Of a stretch of DNA of 64,000 nucleotides, positions 34,668 through 44,075 are shown piece by piece. Source of the stretch: Mycobacterium asiaticum (GTDB lineage: Bacteria; Actinomycetota; Actinomycetes; Mycobacteriales; Mycobacteriaceae). The notes below the pieces were generated by a model that was not told where the DNA came from, did no database searches, and saw only the letters and a list, made by a program, of their open reading frames with translations. The stretch is from positions 1-64,000 of the forward strand of contig NZ_LZKQ01000011.1 of NCBI RefSeq assembly GCF_001668675.1, read 5' to 3'. Position 1 is the first letter of the stretch; each line of letters starts with the position of its first letter. A program made the position numbers and the translations under genes.

Positions 34668-36593
34668 ATGCGCAGCCGGTACGCCGGGCAACCCTTCACG
34701 ACCCCGACATCGGAGATCGCCGCCGCGCTGGAGGAGGTCAGCATCCCGACGTTGCTGCTGTCGTTGGTGCACATCACCGGTGACCCGCGGTTCATCCGCG
34801 ATTACAAGCAACTGGGTGTGTTCCTGAACGAGGTGCAGGGTTTCATGTCCGAGGAGGACAAGGCCCGGGCCCGGGCCGAAGCACTTACCGTGATCACCGA
34901 CTACCGCGACCGCGGATGCCCCGAGCCCGCACCTCTGAGCGCCGAGTTGATCAGGGAGATGCTGGACTGGACGGCCTGCGAGCGCGTGCCCGATGACTAC
35001 CTGCCGTTGGCCCTCGAGGAGATGGACCTCGAGGGTGTCGACCCCCGTCGTCCGGTGGCACTGTCGCCGGAGAGCACGGCGGACCTTTCCGTCCTCGTCG
35101 TCGGATGCGGCGAATCCGGCATCCTGGCGGGTCTGCGGCTCAAGCAGGCCAACATTCCGTTCACCATCGTCGAGAAGAACGCGGGGCCCGGCGGAACCTG
35201 GTGGGAGAACAGGTATCCCGGCGCCCGCGTGGACGTCGCCAACCACTTCTACTGCTACAGCTTCGAACCCAACAACGACTGGACGCACTTCTTTGCCGAA
35301 CAGCCCGAGTTGCAGCGGTACTTCACCTCGGTGCTGGCCAACCATGATCTGACCCAGCACGTCCGGTGGAGCACCGAGGTGCTCTCTGCCGAATGGCAGG
35401 ACGGCCATTGGGCGGTCGCACTGCGCGGACCCGAAGGCCACACCAGCACGGTGCGGGCCAGAGCGGTCATCACCGCGGTCGGCCAGCTGAACCGGCCGTA
35501 CCTGCCCGACTTCGACGGCGCCGACACCTTCGAAGGGCCGTCGTTCCACTCCGCGGCCTGGGACCACTCCGTCGACTTGACCGGCAAACGGGTCGCTTTG
35601 GTCGGCGCCGGCGCGAGCGGGTTTCAGATTGCGCCCGCGATCGCTGCCGGCGTCGAGCGTTTGACGGTGTTCCAACGCACCGCGCAGTGGATGTTCCCGA
35701 ACCCGATGTATCACGACGAGGTCGGCGACGGCGTGCGCTGGGCGATGCGGCATCTGCCGTTCTACGGCCGGTGGTACCGGTTCCTGTTGTTGTGGCCGGG
35801 CGCCGACAAGGGACTCGACGCCGCTCGAAGCGATCCCGACTACGCCGACCAGGATTACGCGGTCAGCGACATCAACGCCGCCGCCCGGATGATGTTCAGC
35901 CACTGGATCACCAGCCAGGTCGGCGAGGACGACGAGTTGCTGAGCAAGGTGATGCCCGACTATCCGGCCACCGGGAAACGCACACTGCAGGACAACGGAA
36001 GCTGGCTGCAGACACTGCAACGCGACAACGTCGAACTGGTCCGCACTCCGATCCAGCGCATCACGCCGCGCGGCATCGTCACCGAGGACGGCGTGCAACA
36101 CGAGGCCGACGTCATCGTCTACGCCACCGGTTTCCGCCACACCGACGTGCTGTGGCCATTGAAGATCCTCGGCCGCAACGGAATTGACCTGCACCAAGTG
36201 TGGGGGAGCCGACCGCACGCCCATCTGGGCATCACCGTTCCCGGCTTCCCCAACCTGTTCATCATCTACGGGCCGGGGACCCACCTGGCCCATGGCGGCA
36301 GCCTGATCTTCCAATCCGAATTGCAGATGCGTTACGTCAACCTGTGCCTGCAGCGGATGGCCGAGGAGCGGATCGCTGAGCTCGAGCCCACACCGGAGGC
36401 CACCGCCGCATGGCACCGGCGCACGCAGACCGAGATCAAGAAGATGGTCTGGTCACATCCCGCGGTCAAGCACTCCTACTTCAAGAACGCCGACGGCGAG
36501 ATCCACACGGTCAGCCCATGGCGTCTCAACGAGTACTGGGCCGCGGTGCGTACACCGGACTGGTCCGATTTCATTGTGCGACAGGAGAAGTGA
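34668..36593 (+). CDS. Baeyer-Villiger flavin monooxygenase (HAPMO-like, N-terminal extension)
   Basis: A 641-residue FAD/NADPH monooxygenase that inserts oxygen next to a ketone to make an ester or lactone. The FAD site LVVGCGESGILAG begins near 142, and the NADPH site ALVGAGASGFQIAPAIA is near 310. The type I BVMO fingerprint FEGPSFHSAAWD (FxGxxxHxxxW) lies near 290. An N-terminal extension of about 135 residues without a known role and the total size resemble 4-hydroxyacetophenone monooxygenase. Good GAAAGGA ribosome site. It precedes an alcohol dehydrogenase by 5 bases; together they could turn an alcohol into ketone, then ester. Confidence 0.92.
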   Translation: MRSRYAGQPFTTPTSEIAAALEEVSIPTLLLSLVHITGDPRFIRDYKQLGVFLNEVQGFMSEEDKARARAEALTVITDYRDRGCPEPAPLSAELIREMLDWTACERVPDDYLPLALEEMDLEGVDPRRPVALSPESTADLSVLVVGCGESGILAGLRLKQANIPFTIVEKNAGPGGTWWENRYPGARVDVANHFYCYSFEPNNDWTHFFAEQPELQRYFTSVLANHDLTQHVRWSTEVLSAEWQDGHWAVALRGPEGHTSTVRARAVITAVGQLNRPYLPDFDGADTFEGPSFHSAAWDHSVDLTGKRVALVGAGASGFQIAPAIAAGVERLTVFQRTAQWMFPNPMYHDEVGDGVRWAMRHLPFYGRWYRFLLLWPGADKGLDAARSDPDYADQDYAVSDINAAARMMFSHWITSQVGEDDELLSKVMPDYPATGKRTLQDNGSWLQTLQRDNVELVRTPIQRITPRGIVTEDGVQHEADVIVYATGFRHTDVLWPLKILGRNGIDLHQVWGSRPHAHLGITVPGFPNLFIIYGPGTHLAHGGSLIFQSELQMRYVNLCLQRMAEERIAELEPTPEATAAWHRRTQTEIKKMVWSHPAVKHSYFKNADGEIHTVSPWRLNEYWAAVRTPDWSDFIVRQEK

Positions 36594-36598
36594 GCTAT

Positions 36599-37624
36599 AT
36601 GCGGACAGTTGTCGTCGACGGGCCCAGCAGCATCCGGGTGGACAAGCGTCCGGATCCCGGCCTCACCGGTCCGGACGGTGTGATCGTCGCGGTCCGCGCC
36701 GCCGGCATCTGCGGGTCCGATCTGCACTTCTACGAGGGTGACTACCCGATGGCCGAGCCGGTGGCTCTGGGTCACGAGGCGATCGGCACCGTGGTCGAGG
36801 CCGGGTCGGAGGTGCGCACCGTCAAGGTGGGCGACGAGGTGTTGGTGTCGTCGGTCGCCGGCTGCGGCACGTGTCCAGGCTGCGCCACCAACGACCCGGT
36901 CATGTGCCATTCGGGCCTGACGATCTTCGGCGGCGGGGTGCTGCCCGGCGCCCAGACCGACCTGCTGGCGGTGCACGCCGCCGACTTCCAGGTGCGCAAG
37001 ATCCCGGAGGGCATCAGCACCGAGCAGGCGCTACTGCTCACCGACAACCTGGCCACCGGCTGGGCGGCGGCGCAGCGCGCCGACATCCCGTACGGCGGCA
37101 CGGTCGCGGTGATCGGCCTGGGGGCGGTGGGGCTGTGCGCCCTGCGTAGTGCTTTCCTGCAAGGTGCCGCAACGGTTTTCGCCGTGGACCGCGTCGAGGG
37201 GCGGTTGCGGCGCGCGGCCGACTGGGGTGCGACGCCGGTGCCCTCGCCGGCCACCGAAGCGGTGCTGGCCGCGACTGGCGGCCGGGGTGCGGACGCGGTG
37301 ATCGACGCCGTCGGCACCGACGCCTCCATGACCGACGCACTGTCGGCGGTGCGACCCGGCGGCACGGTATCCGTCGTCGGCGTGCATGATCTGCAACCGT
37401 TCCCGTTTCCCGCCCTGATGACCCTCATCCGCAGCATCACGCTGCGGATGACCACGGCACCCGTGCAGCGCACCTGGGCGGAATTGATCCCGCTGCTGCA
37501 GTCTGGACGACTGGACGTCGACGGCATCTTCACCACTACGCTGCCGCTCGACGACGCGGCCAAGGCGTATGCAACCGCCGCGGCCCGGTCCGGTGACGAC
37601 GTGAAAATCCTGCTCACGCCGTAG
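36599..37624 (+). CDS. Zinc-dependent alcohol dehydrogenase (Rv1895 homologue)
   Basis: A 341-residue medium-chain dehydrogenase. Zinc motifs are AGICGSDLHF with LGHE, and CGTCPGC with a fourth cysteine in DPVMCHSG; the nucleotide site is VIGLGAVGLCALR. Co-transcribed with the Baeyer-Villiger monooxygenase (AGGAG inside the end of that gene), so it likely supplies the ketone substrate. Rv1895 in M. tuberculosis is the counterpart; the monooxygenase is an extra gene here. Confidence 0.9.
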   Translation: MRTVVVDGPSSIRVDKRPDPGLTGPDGVIVAVRAAGICGSDLHFYEGDYPMAEPVALGHEAIGTVVEAGSEVRTVKVGDEVLVSSVAGCGTCPGCATNDPVMCHSGLTIFGGGVLPGAQTDLLAVHAADFQVRKIPEGISTEQALLLTDNLATGWAAAQRADIPYGGTVAVIGLGAVGLCALRSAFLQGAATVFAVDRVEGRLRRAADWGATPVPSPATEAVLAATGGRGADAVIDAVGTDASMTDALSAVRPGGTVSVVGVHDLQPFPFPALMTLIRSITLRMTTAPVQRTWAELIPLLQSGRLDVDGIFTTTLPLDDAAKAYATAAARSGDDVKILLTP

Positions 37625-37649
37625 TGGTCGGCTGTGGCAGCATGGCCCC

Positions 37650-38570
37650 ATGCGCTGTGCGGCAATACAGCTCGAGGCCGTGCCGGCCGATGTCGACGCG
37701 AACCTGGCCATCGTCGAGCGTCTCACGGAGGAGGCGGTCGCCGCGGGCGCCGAAACGATCGCGCTGCCGGAGTTCTTCACCACCGGAATCGGTTTCTGGC
37801 CGGAACTCGCCGACGCCGCGCAGCCGCCCGACGGGAAGGCCACCGAACTTCTCCTTGGACTCGCGCGGCGACACGGTGTGATGATCGGCGGCTCGTTGCT
37901 GATCCGGGATACCGACGGAGACGTCCGCAACGCGTACCTGCTCGTCACGCCGGAGGGGTTGGCCGGTCGCCACGACAAGGACCTGCCGACGATGTGGGAG
38001 AACGCGTTCTACGTCGGCGGTGATGACGACGGGGTGATCGAGACCGGTGAGATCACGGTGGGCGCGGCGGTGTGCTGGGAACTGATGCGCGGGCAGACCG
38101 CGCGCCGGCTGCGTGGCCGCGTTGACCTGGCGATGACCGGATCGGGGTGGTGGTCGATTCCGGACTGGTGGCCGCAAGGCGGCTTTCGCCGCTTGGAGGC
38201 GCGCAACGCGGCGACCGCGCGCAAAGCCGCCGCATCGTTCGCCGGTTACATCGGGGCGCCCGTCCTGCACGCTGCGCACGCGGGCTCGTTACAGTGCCGG
38301 ATGCCTTGGCTACCAATGAGTTACGCGGGTCGCTTCGAGGGCGGCACGTTGATCGTCGCGGCCGACGGCACCGTGCTGGGCTGCCGCGACGGAGCCGACG
38401 GCGAGGGCATCGTCGTCGCCGAGGTCGAGGTCGGGCGGCGCACTCCGCGGGCCGAGGTGCCCGCCGGCTTCTGGCTGCATCGACGCGGCGCGCTGCCCGC
38501 CGCAGTGTGGCACTACCAGCGGCTACACGGCCGCCGGTACTACCGTCGCCACGTCAGCGGGTCGCGATGA
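37650..38570 (+). CDS. Carbon-nitrogen hydrolase (nitrilase superfamily)
   Basis: A 306-residue amidase-like hydrolase. The catalytic triad is Glu41 (LPEFF), Lys110 (HDKDLP) and Cys142 (AAVCWEL). A tryptophan-rich active-site loop ([16 protein letters not shown]) is unusual and may define the substrate. Amide or nitrile hydrolysis is expected; the substrate is unknown. The 3' end overlaps the convergent methyltransferase by 17 bases. Confidence 0.87.
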   Translation: MRCAAIQLEAVPADVDANLAIVERLTEEAVAAGAETIALPEFFTTGIGFWPELADAAQPPDGKATELLLGLARRHGVMIGGSLLIRDTDGDVRNAYLLVTPEGLAGRHDKDLPTMWENAFYVGGDDDGVIETGEITVGAAVCWELMRGQTARRLRGRVDLAMTGSGWWSIPDWWPQGGFRRLEARNAATARKAAASFAGYIGAPVLHAAHAGSLQCRMPWLPMSYAGRFEGGTLIVAADGTVLGCRDGADGEGIVVAEVEVGRRTPRAEVPAGFWLHRRGALPAAVWHYQRLHGRRYYRRHVSGSR

Positions 38571-39456
38571 CGTATTGCGAGTGCATGAAGCTGTCGATTT
38601 TGATGTCCACCTCGGGTGGCGTCAGCCCGTAGCCGACCTGCAGGTCGAGTGTGTTGCGCACCGGCTCGACCGCCCATCCGTCCGCGACCAGCCAATCCGT
38701 CGGGTCGGTCGGGTTCTCGTATGTCAACGACGAGAAGTCGATATCGCCCGCCACGTTGACCCCGGGGTGCGATTCCTCCAGCTCGGCCAGCTGATCGTGG
38801 TCCAGCCGGGAACCCAGGGCGCCGATGGCGAGCCGGCTGCCCGGTGCGCTCAACTCGCCGATGCCGGCGAACAGCGCCTGGTGAGCTTTGCTGGTGAGGT
38901 AGGGCAGCAGGCCCTCCAACGACCACGCGCTCGGACTTTGCGGGTCGAAACCGGCCGCGACCAACGCCGCGGGCCAGTCGGTGCGCAGGTCGGCCGCCAC
39001 CTCGCGGCGCTCCGCCTTGGGCCGCGCGCCGTGCTCGCCGAGCACCTGGGTCTTGAATTCCAGCACCTTGGGCAGATCGATCTCGAAAACGGTTGTCCCG
39101 GTGGGCCAATCGAGCCGGTATGCCCGGGAGTCCAGCCCGGCCGCGACGATCACCGCCTGCCGGATCCCGGCTTCGCACGCGGCGCCGAAGAACTCGTCGA
39201 AGAAGCGCGTTTGCACGCCGTAGAGCCGCGGAAAGGCGCTCTCGTGCTCGGAGGTTCCCGGATTGGCCAGCAGGCCGTTCAGATACGGGTCCGCCGACGC
39301 CTCGATGAACAGTTTCGCGTAGTCGTCCCGCACCAACGGTTGCTGACCGATGGCGTGCAACGCACGCCAGGCGGCCACGATCAGAGCGGTGTAGCCGACG
39401 CCGCTGACGATGTCCCACTGGTCGTCGTCGGAGCGAAGCGAACCGTATTCCGTCAT
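38554..39456 (-). CDS. SAM-dependent methyltransferase (Rv1896c family)
   Basis: A 300-residue member of the large mycobacterial O-methyltransferase family (leucine carboxyl methyltransferase-like). It has [13 protein letters not shown], the SAM-binding [17 protein letters not shown] (about 103-119), and [12 protein letters not shown]. The substrate is unknown. Length and position fit Rv1896c. Confidence 0.93.
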   Translation of the reverse strand: MTEYGSLRSDDDQWDIVSGVGYTALIVAAWRALHAIGQQPLVRDDYAKLFIEASADPYLNGLLANPGTSEHESAFPRLYGVQTRFFDEFFGAACEAGIRQAVIVAAGLDSRAYRLDWPTGTTVFEIDLPKVLEFKTQVLGEHGARPKAERREVAADLRTDWPAALVAAGFDPQSPSAWSLEGLLPYLTSKAHQALFAGIGELSAPGSRLAIGALGSRLDHDQLAELEESHPGVNVAGDIDFSSLTYENPTDPTDWLVADGWAVEPVRNTLDLQVGYGLTPPEVDIKIDSFMHSQYVIATR

Positions 39457-39473
39457 AAAGCTGAACGTACCCT

Positions 39474-39905
39474 TCAGAGTTCCAGTAGGACCGTTACTGG
39501 GCCGTCATTGACCAGTTCAACCTGCATGTGCGCGCCGAACACCCCCGTTTGGACCTGCGCTCCGAGCCGGCGCAGCGCCTCGGCGAGGGCCGCCACCAGG
39601 GGCTCGGCGACCGCGCCGGGGGCCGCAGCGTTCCACGACGGGCGCCGGCCCTTGGCCGTATCGGCGTACAGGGTGAATTGGCTGACCACCAGAATCGGCG
39701 CCCCGACGTCGGAGGCGGACTTTTCGTCGTCGAGAATCCTTAGTTTCCAAAGCTTTTCGGCGAGCCGGCGGGCGTGGTCCGGTTCGTCGCGGTGCGTCAC
39801 ACCGACGAATGCCAGCAGGCCCTGACCGGCTGGCCGGATCTCGCCGACCACTTCGCCGGCGACCGAGACCGACGCCGAGGAGACCCGCTGCACCAGAAGC
39901 CGCAT
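39474..39905 (-). CDS. dtd: D-aminoacyl-tRNA deacylase
   Basis: A 143-residue chiral proofreading enzyme that frees D-amino acids from tRNA. Both active-site motifs are present: SQFTLYAD and NDGPVT. The start at 39905 ([13 protein letters not shown]) is standard. It is divergent from the Rv1898 homologue with 32 bases between starts. Confidence 0.96.
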   Translation of the reverse strand: MRLLVQRVSSASVSVAGEVVGEIRPAGQGLLAFVGVTHRDEPDHARRLAEKLWKLRILDDEKSASDVGAPILVVSQFTLYADTAKGRRPSWNAAAPGAVAEPLVAALAEALRRLGAQVQTGVFGAHMQVELVNDGPVTVLLEL

Positions 39906-39937
39906 GGGTCTCGATGGTGCCATGCGACAGTAGACGG

Positions 39938-40243
39938 GTGTCGGTACTGGTCGCGTTTTCGGTGACCCCACTGGGCGTGGGGGAGGGCGTCGGCGAGCTG
40001 GTCGCCGAAGCGGTTCGAGTGGTGCGTGATTCGGGGTTGCCCAACAACACCGATTCGATGTTCACCGTGATCGAAGGGGACAGCTGGGAGCAGGTGATGG
40101 CCGTCGTGCAGCGGGCGGTCGAGGCGGTGGCCGCGCGCGCCCCCCGGGTCAGCACGGTGATCAAGGTGGACTCGCGGACCGGGGTCACCGACGCGATGAC
40201 GCAGAAGGTGGCATCCGTCGAGCGCTATCTGTCGGCTGACTGA
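39938..40243 (+). CDS. Thiamine-binding/MTH1187-like protein (Rv1898 homologue)
   Basis: A 101-residue protein of the MTH1187/YkoF family: [20 protein letters not shown], then [19 protein letters not shown]. Relatives bind thiamine or form small ferredoxin-like multimers; the ligand here is not known. GTG start at 39938, matching the length of Rv1898. Confidence 0.9.
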   Translation: MSVLVAFSVTPLGVGEGVGELVAEAVRVVRDSGLPNNTDSMFTVIEGDSWEQVMAVVQRAVEAVAARAPRVSTVIKVDSRTGVTDAMTQKVASVERYLSAD

Positions 40244-40252
40244 GCCTGCTGA

Positions 40253-40759
40253 CTAAGCCTGCACTGCGGCGGTGAACGCGCGCTCGGCCTCGTTGCCGTG
40301 CACGGCGAAGACGACGCTCCGCAACGAGCCGGGCCGGTGGCCGCGGACGGCGTCGACCATGAGCCGCGCCGCGTCCGGCAGCGGGAAGCCCCCGACGCCG
40401 GTGCCGAATGCCACCAAAGCCAGCGACCGGCAACCCAGCTCTTCCGCCTTCTGCAACGTTGAAATTGTTGCGCGCGTGATGATTTCGGCGGAGGTCGGAC
40501 CGCCAAGCTCCATCGTTGCCGCATGAATCACATACCGGGCGGGCATGGCGCCCGCGGTGGTCTCGACCGCGTCGCCCAGCCCGATCGGCGCCTTCTCGTT
40601 CGACTCGCGCTGCACGTTCGGTCCACCCGCGCGGGAGATCGCCGCCGCCACTCCGCCCCCGTGGCGCAGCTGAGTGTTGGCCGCGTTGGCAATCGCGTCG
40701 ACCTCGAGTTTGGTCACGTCCGCCTGCAACACCGCTAGCTCGATCATCGGGACATTCAT
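40253..40759 (-). CDS. Macro domain (ADP-ribose-binding) protein, LppD locus
   Basis: A 168-residue protein that is nearly all macro domain: DAIANAANTQLRHGGGVAAA is the ADP-ribose loop and FGTGVGGFPL the phosphate loop. It should bind or hydrolyse ADP-ribose derivatives. In M. tuberculosis the equivalent, LppD (Rv1899c), is about twice as long and annotated as a lipoprotein. Here no signal peptide or lipobox is found, and the region upstream codes for another gene on the opposite strand, so this version is cytosolic. Confidence 0.88.
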   Translation of the reverse strand: MNVPMIELAVLQADVTKLEVDAIANAANTQLRHGGGVAAAISRAGGPNVQRESNEKAPIGLGDAVETTAGAMPARYVIHAATMELGGPTSAEIITRATISTLQKAEELGCRSLALVAFGTGVGGFPLPDAARLMVDAVRGHRPGSLRSVVFAVHGNEAERAFTAAVQA

Positions 40760-40827
40760 GGGTTCATTGTCTCGCTGCGCGTAGCGTGAGGCCGAAACAG
40801 AGCGGACGGCTGGACAGGAGGCGGTAG

Positions 40828-41154
40828 ATGACCGAAGGCGGTCACGGAGGAGCGGGCGGAGCCGGCGGGGCCGGCGGCCAGGGCGGCCGCGGCGGTGACG
40901 GCGGCCGCGGGGGTGACGGCGGCCGCGGCGGTGACGGCGGCCGCGGCGGTGACGGCGGTGCCGGCGGGCCCGGCGGTGCACCGGGTGCCGGCGGTCAACC
41001 GGGTCAACCCGGCGAGCCTGGTCAACCGGGACAGCCTGGTCAGCCGGGTCAGCCCGGCGAGCCCGGTCAACCCGGACAGCCCGGCAAGCAGGAGGAACGG
41101 GGCGGCCTGGTCGACCCGGGGATACCCGGCCAAGAAGGCAGTCCCAGCACCTAG
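40828..41154 (+). CDS. Collagen-like glycine-rich repeat protein
   Basis: A 108-residue low-complexity protein in two blocks. The first (about 5-50) consists of GGRGGD repeats with every second or third residue Gly, as in PE-PGRS tails. The second (about 50-88) is a run of Gly-X-Pro/Gly-Gln-Pro triplets with interspersed GEP, a collagen-like pattern; a short charged end follows. No signal peptide is visible. The ATG has GGAGG upstream and the frame is clean. All frames here are open because of GC-rich repeats, so coding is likely but not certain. Confidence 0.6.
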   Translation: MTEGGHGGAGGAGGAGGQGGRGGDGGRGGDGGRGGDGGRGGDGGAGGPGGAPGAGGQPGQPGEPGQPGQPGQPGQPGEPGQPGQPGKQEERGGLVDPGIPGQEGSPST

Positions 41155-42527
41155 GGGCTGATTGCCGGCCGACTGCGGTCCAGGGCATACAGCCGCCACT
41201 GGCCGGGAATGCCCTTGAGCGTGTGTTCGCCGCGGTCGACGAACACGTGCCCGGAGCCGGTGACGATGTCGCGCAGGGTGGACGACACCAGCACCTCACC
41301 GCCGTCCGCGAGGGCCGCGACCCGGGCGGCGAGGTGCACGGCCATGCCGGCGACGTCGATCTTGGTAATGCCCCGCACTTCCACTTCGCCCGCGTGGATG
41401 CCGGCCCGCACCTCCAGGTCCAGCACGGCCACGGCGGCCACGACGGCGTCGGCGCAGGCGATCGCCGCACTCGGGCTGGTGAACGTCGCGACGAATCCGT
41501 CGCCGGCGGTGTTCACCTCGTGACCGCCGAACCGCTGGATCTCGTGGCGCACGATGTAGTCATGGTTGTCGAGCAGATGACGCCAGCGGTTGTCGCCGAG
41601 TTCGGCTGCGCGCCGGGTCGATCCGACGATGTCGGTGAACATGATGGTGGTGAGCACGCGTTCGGCGGCTGCCCCGCCGCGCACGCCCGTGACGAACTCC
41701 TCGATCTCATCCAGCATCGATCCGGCGTCGCCGACCCAGTACAGGACGTCAGCGCCCGGGAACTCGATGAACCGTGATCCCGCGATGTGCTCGGCGAGAT
41801 AGCGACCCTGCCCGACGGGAATGAAGATCGCCCCGGTCCGGTGCAGGATCAGTGTCGGCACATTGATGCGGGGCAACGCTTCCCGCACGTCGGCCTCCGC
41901 CAACGCCAGCGCCACGGCCCGCGCCATGCTGGGCGGGCCGGCCCGGTTACCGGCCAGGTCCCACCACGAGCGGAACCGGTCGTCATCGGCAACCGACGGC
42001 GCGACGATGCGTAGCACGTCGAAACCCTGTTCCACCGCGTCGGGCTCGAGCGCGACGGTGAGGTAGGGGTCGAGCCGGCGCGGGTCGGCGCCGACGGGGT
42101 AGTCGGGTGCCCGCAGCGACCGCGCTGTGCCGTTGACCACCGCCAGGTTGCTCACCCGCTCCGGGTAGTCGGCGGCCAGCACCAGGCCGGTCATCGCATG
42201 GAAATTGGGCGCGAGGACCGTCGCGCGCTCGGAACCGACCGCGTCCAGCACCGCGATCGCGTCCTCGGCCCAGAACCGCGGGCCCAGCAGGTCGGCGGCC
42301 GGGGTGCGCGAGGAGAGGCCGACCCCGCGCAGGTCGAACCTGATCACCCGGGCGAACGATGCCAGGCGTCGGTGGAAGCGGTACAGCCCGGGCTCGTCGT
42401 CCACCGAGTCGATCGGCACGAATGGTCCCGGCAGCAACAGCAGGTCCGTTGGACCCTCACCGAGTACCTGATAAGCAATGTCGACATCGCCGCACCTGGC
42501 GTACCGGGTACGCGGAGCCTGCACCAC
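41151..42527 (-). CDS. lipJ: LipJ: alpha/beta hydrolase fused to class III nucleotide cyclase
   Basis: A 458-residue fusion. Residues 1-280 are an alpha/beta hydrolase-like domain, but the nucleophile elbow reads [11 protein letters not shown] with no serine, so hydrolase activity is doubtful. Residues 290-450 are a class III adenylyl/guanylyl cyclase: metal ligands Asp299 (FTDIVGST) and Asp343 (AGDGF) are present. The purine-contacting lysine is Asn339, Asp391 is kept, the transition-state asparagine is His398 and Arg402 is kept. These changes agree with what I recall for Rv1900c. GTG start; divergent from cinA. Confidence 0.92.
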   Translation of the reverse strand: MVQAPRTRYARCGDVDIAYQVLGEGPTDLLLLPGPFVPIDSVDDEPGLYRFHRRLASFARVIRFDLRGVGLSSRTPAADLLGPRFWAEDAIAVLDAVGSERATVLAPNFHAMTGLVLAADYPERVSNLAVVNGTARSLRAPDYPVGADPRRLDPYLTVALEPDAVEQGFDVLRIVAPSVADDDRFRSWWDLAGNRAGPPSMARAVALALAEADVREALPRINVPTLILHRTGAIFIPVGQGRYLAEHIAGSRFIEFPGADVLYWVGDAGSMLDEIEEFVTGVRGGAAAERVLTTIMFTDIVGSTRRAAELGDNRWRHLLDNHDYIVRHEIQRFGGHEVNTAGDGFVATFTSPSAAIACADAVVAAVAVLDLEVRAGIHAGEVEVRGITKIDVAGMAVHLAARVAALADGGEVLVSSTLRDIVTGSGHVFVDRGEHTLKGIPGQWRLYALDRSRPAISP

Positions 42528-42566
42528 GGGCTCAGGCTAACCCCAACCGCTGGTCTGCGTAATCTC

Positions 42567-43856
42567 ATGACGGTGAGCGCACGCGCAGGCATCGTCGTCA
42601 CCGGCACCGAAGTTCTCACCGGCCGCGTCCAGGACCGCAATGGTCCCTGGATCGCCGATCGGCTCCTCGAATTGGGCGTTGAACTGGCGCACATCACCAT
42701 CTGCGGTGACCGCCCCGACGACATCGAGGCGCAGCTGCGATTCATGGCCGACCAGGGCGTGGATCTGATCATCACCAGCGGCGGACTGGGCCCGACCGCC
42801 GACGACATGACGGTCGAGGTGGTGGCCCGGTTCTGCGGGCGCGAGCTGGTCCTGGACGACGAGCTGGAGAACCGGATCGCCGAGATCCTCAAGTCCATGA
42901 TGGCGCGCAACCCGGCATTCGCCGCCCTGCTGGAGCCCGGCAATTTCGAGTCGGTACGCACGGCCAACCGCAAACAGGCGATGGTGCCGGTCGGCTCACA
43001 GATCCTCGACCCGGTCGGGACCGCGCCGGGTGTGGTGGTGCCCGGCAAGCCGGCGGTGCTGGTGCTGCCGGGTCCGCCGCGCGAATTACAACCGATGTGG
43101 CGCAAGGCAATTGAGACGCCCGGGGTACAGGAGGCGATCGCCGGCCGGACGGTGTACCGGCAGGAGATGGTGCGGATGTTCGGGCTGCCCGAGTCGGGCC
43201 TGGCCGAGACATTGCGTGACGCCGAGACCGCCATTGACGGCTTCGGGGCGCTGGAGATCACCACCTGTCTGCGGCGCGGCGAGCTGGAGATCGTGACCCG
43301 CTATGAGCCCGACGCGGCCGATACCTACGCGCAGCTGACCCAGCTGCTGCGCGACCGGCACGGCGACAAGGTGTTCTCCGAAGACGGTTCGCAGGTCGAT
43401 GATTTGGTGGCCGGGCTGCTGGCGGGCCGTCGAATCGCAACCGCGGAATCCTGCACCGCGGGACTACTGGCGGCGCGGCTGACCGAACGGCCGGGCTCGT
43501 CGGACTATGTGGCCGGCGGCGTGGTGTCCTACTCGAACGAGGCGAAGGTGCAACTGCTCGGTGTCGACGCCGGCCTGATCGAGCAGCACGGCGCGGTGTC
43601 CGAGCCCGTTGCCGAGGCGATGGCGGCCGGCGCCCTCAAGCGCTTCGACGCCGACACCGCGGTCGCGATCACCGGAATCGCCGGCCCCGGCGGGGGAACC
43701 GAGGAAAAGCCGGTCGGCACAGTCTGTTTCACCGTGGCGCTGGGCGATGGCCGATCCGTCACCCGGACCTTGCGGCTGCCCGGCAATCGGTCCGACGTGC
43801 GGGAACGCTCCACCACGGTGGCGATGCACCTGCTGCTACGGCTGCTGCGCGACTAG
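42567..43856 (+). CDS. cinA: CinA-like competence/damage-inducible protein
   Basis: A 429-residue two-domain protein. The N-terminal COG1058 (MoaB/MoeA-like) domain has [17 protein letters not shown] and [12 protein letters not shown]. The C-terminal CinA (nicotinamide-mononucleotide deamidase-like) domain has [25 protein letters not shown] and [18 protein letters not shown]. The roles are pyridine-nucleotide salvage and ADP-ribose pyrophosphatase activity in homologues. The ATG at 42567 gives the length of Rv1901. Confidence 0.94.
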   Translation: MTVSARAGIVVTGTEVLTGRVQDRNGPWIADRLLELGVELAHITICGDRPDDIEAQLRFMADQGVDLIITSGGLGPTADDMTVEVVARFCGRELVLDDELENRIAEILKSMMARNPAFAALLEPGNFESVRTANRKQAMVPVGSQILDPVGTAPGVVVPGKPAVLVLPGPPRELQPMWRKAIETPGVQEAIAGRTVYRQEMVRMFGLPESGLAETLRDAETAIDGFGALEITTCLRRGELEIVTRYEPDAADTYAQLTQLLRDRHGDKVFSEDGSQVDDLVAGLLAGRRIATAESCTAGLLAARLTERPGSSDYVAGGVVSYSNEAKVQLLGVDAGLIEQHGAVSEPVAEAMAAGALKRFDADTAVAITGIAGPGGGTEEKPVGTVCFTVALGDGRSVTRTLRLPGNRSDVRERSTTVAMHLLLRLLRD

Positions 43857-43860
43857 CTCG

Positions 43861-44070
43861 CCGCCTTTCGTCGCACCCTTACGTCACGCTGGCGTGACGC
43901 TCGGCGCCCACCGCCACTCTGGCGTGACGCTCGACGCCCACCGCCTTTCGTCGCACCCTTACGTCACGCTGGCGTGACGCTCGGCGCCCACCGCCTTCGT
44001 CGCACCCTTACGTCACGCTGGCGTGACGCTCGGCGCCCACCGCCACTCTGGCGTGACGCTCGACGAGGGG
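43861..44070. repeat. Tandem intergenic repeat with CGTCACGC dyads
   Basis: Three units beginning CCGCCTT(T)CGTCGCACCC start at 43861, 43941 and 43991. Each has a perfect dyad CGTCACGC-TG-GCGTGACG followed by CTCGGCGCCCACCG. Units 1 and 3 add CACTCTGGCGTGACGCTCGACG; unit 2 lacks it. Unit length is thus 80, 50 and about 80 bases. The array fills the gap between convergent cinA and nanT and may act as transcription end. The core also occurs at 1153-1200. Confidence 0.8.
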
Positions 44071-44075
44071 AGACG

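Noticed and set aside
34542-36416. Very long minus-strand frame opposite the Baeyer-Villiger monooxygenase, continuous with the zinc-ribbon gene
   Set aside because: It mirrors codon bias of the plus-strand gene and resembles no protein; the zinc-ribbon gene has its own start at 34541.
40760-41470. Upstream extension of the macro-domain frame, possibly an LppD lipoprotein region
   Set aside because: The sequence is an Arg/Pro-rich antisense of the collagen-like gene and of lipJ, with no signal peptide or lipobox.
43861-44070. CRISPR array
   Set aside because: The units are contiguous with no unique spacers and there are no cas genes.
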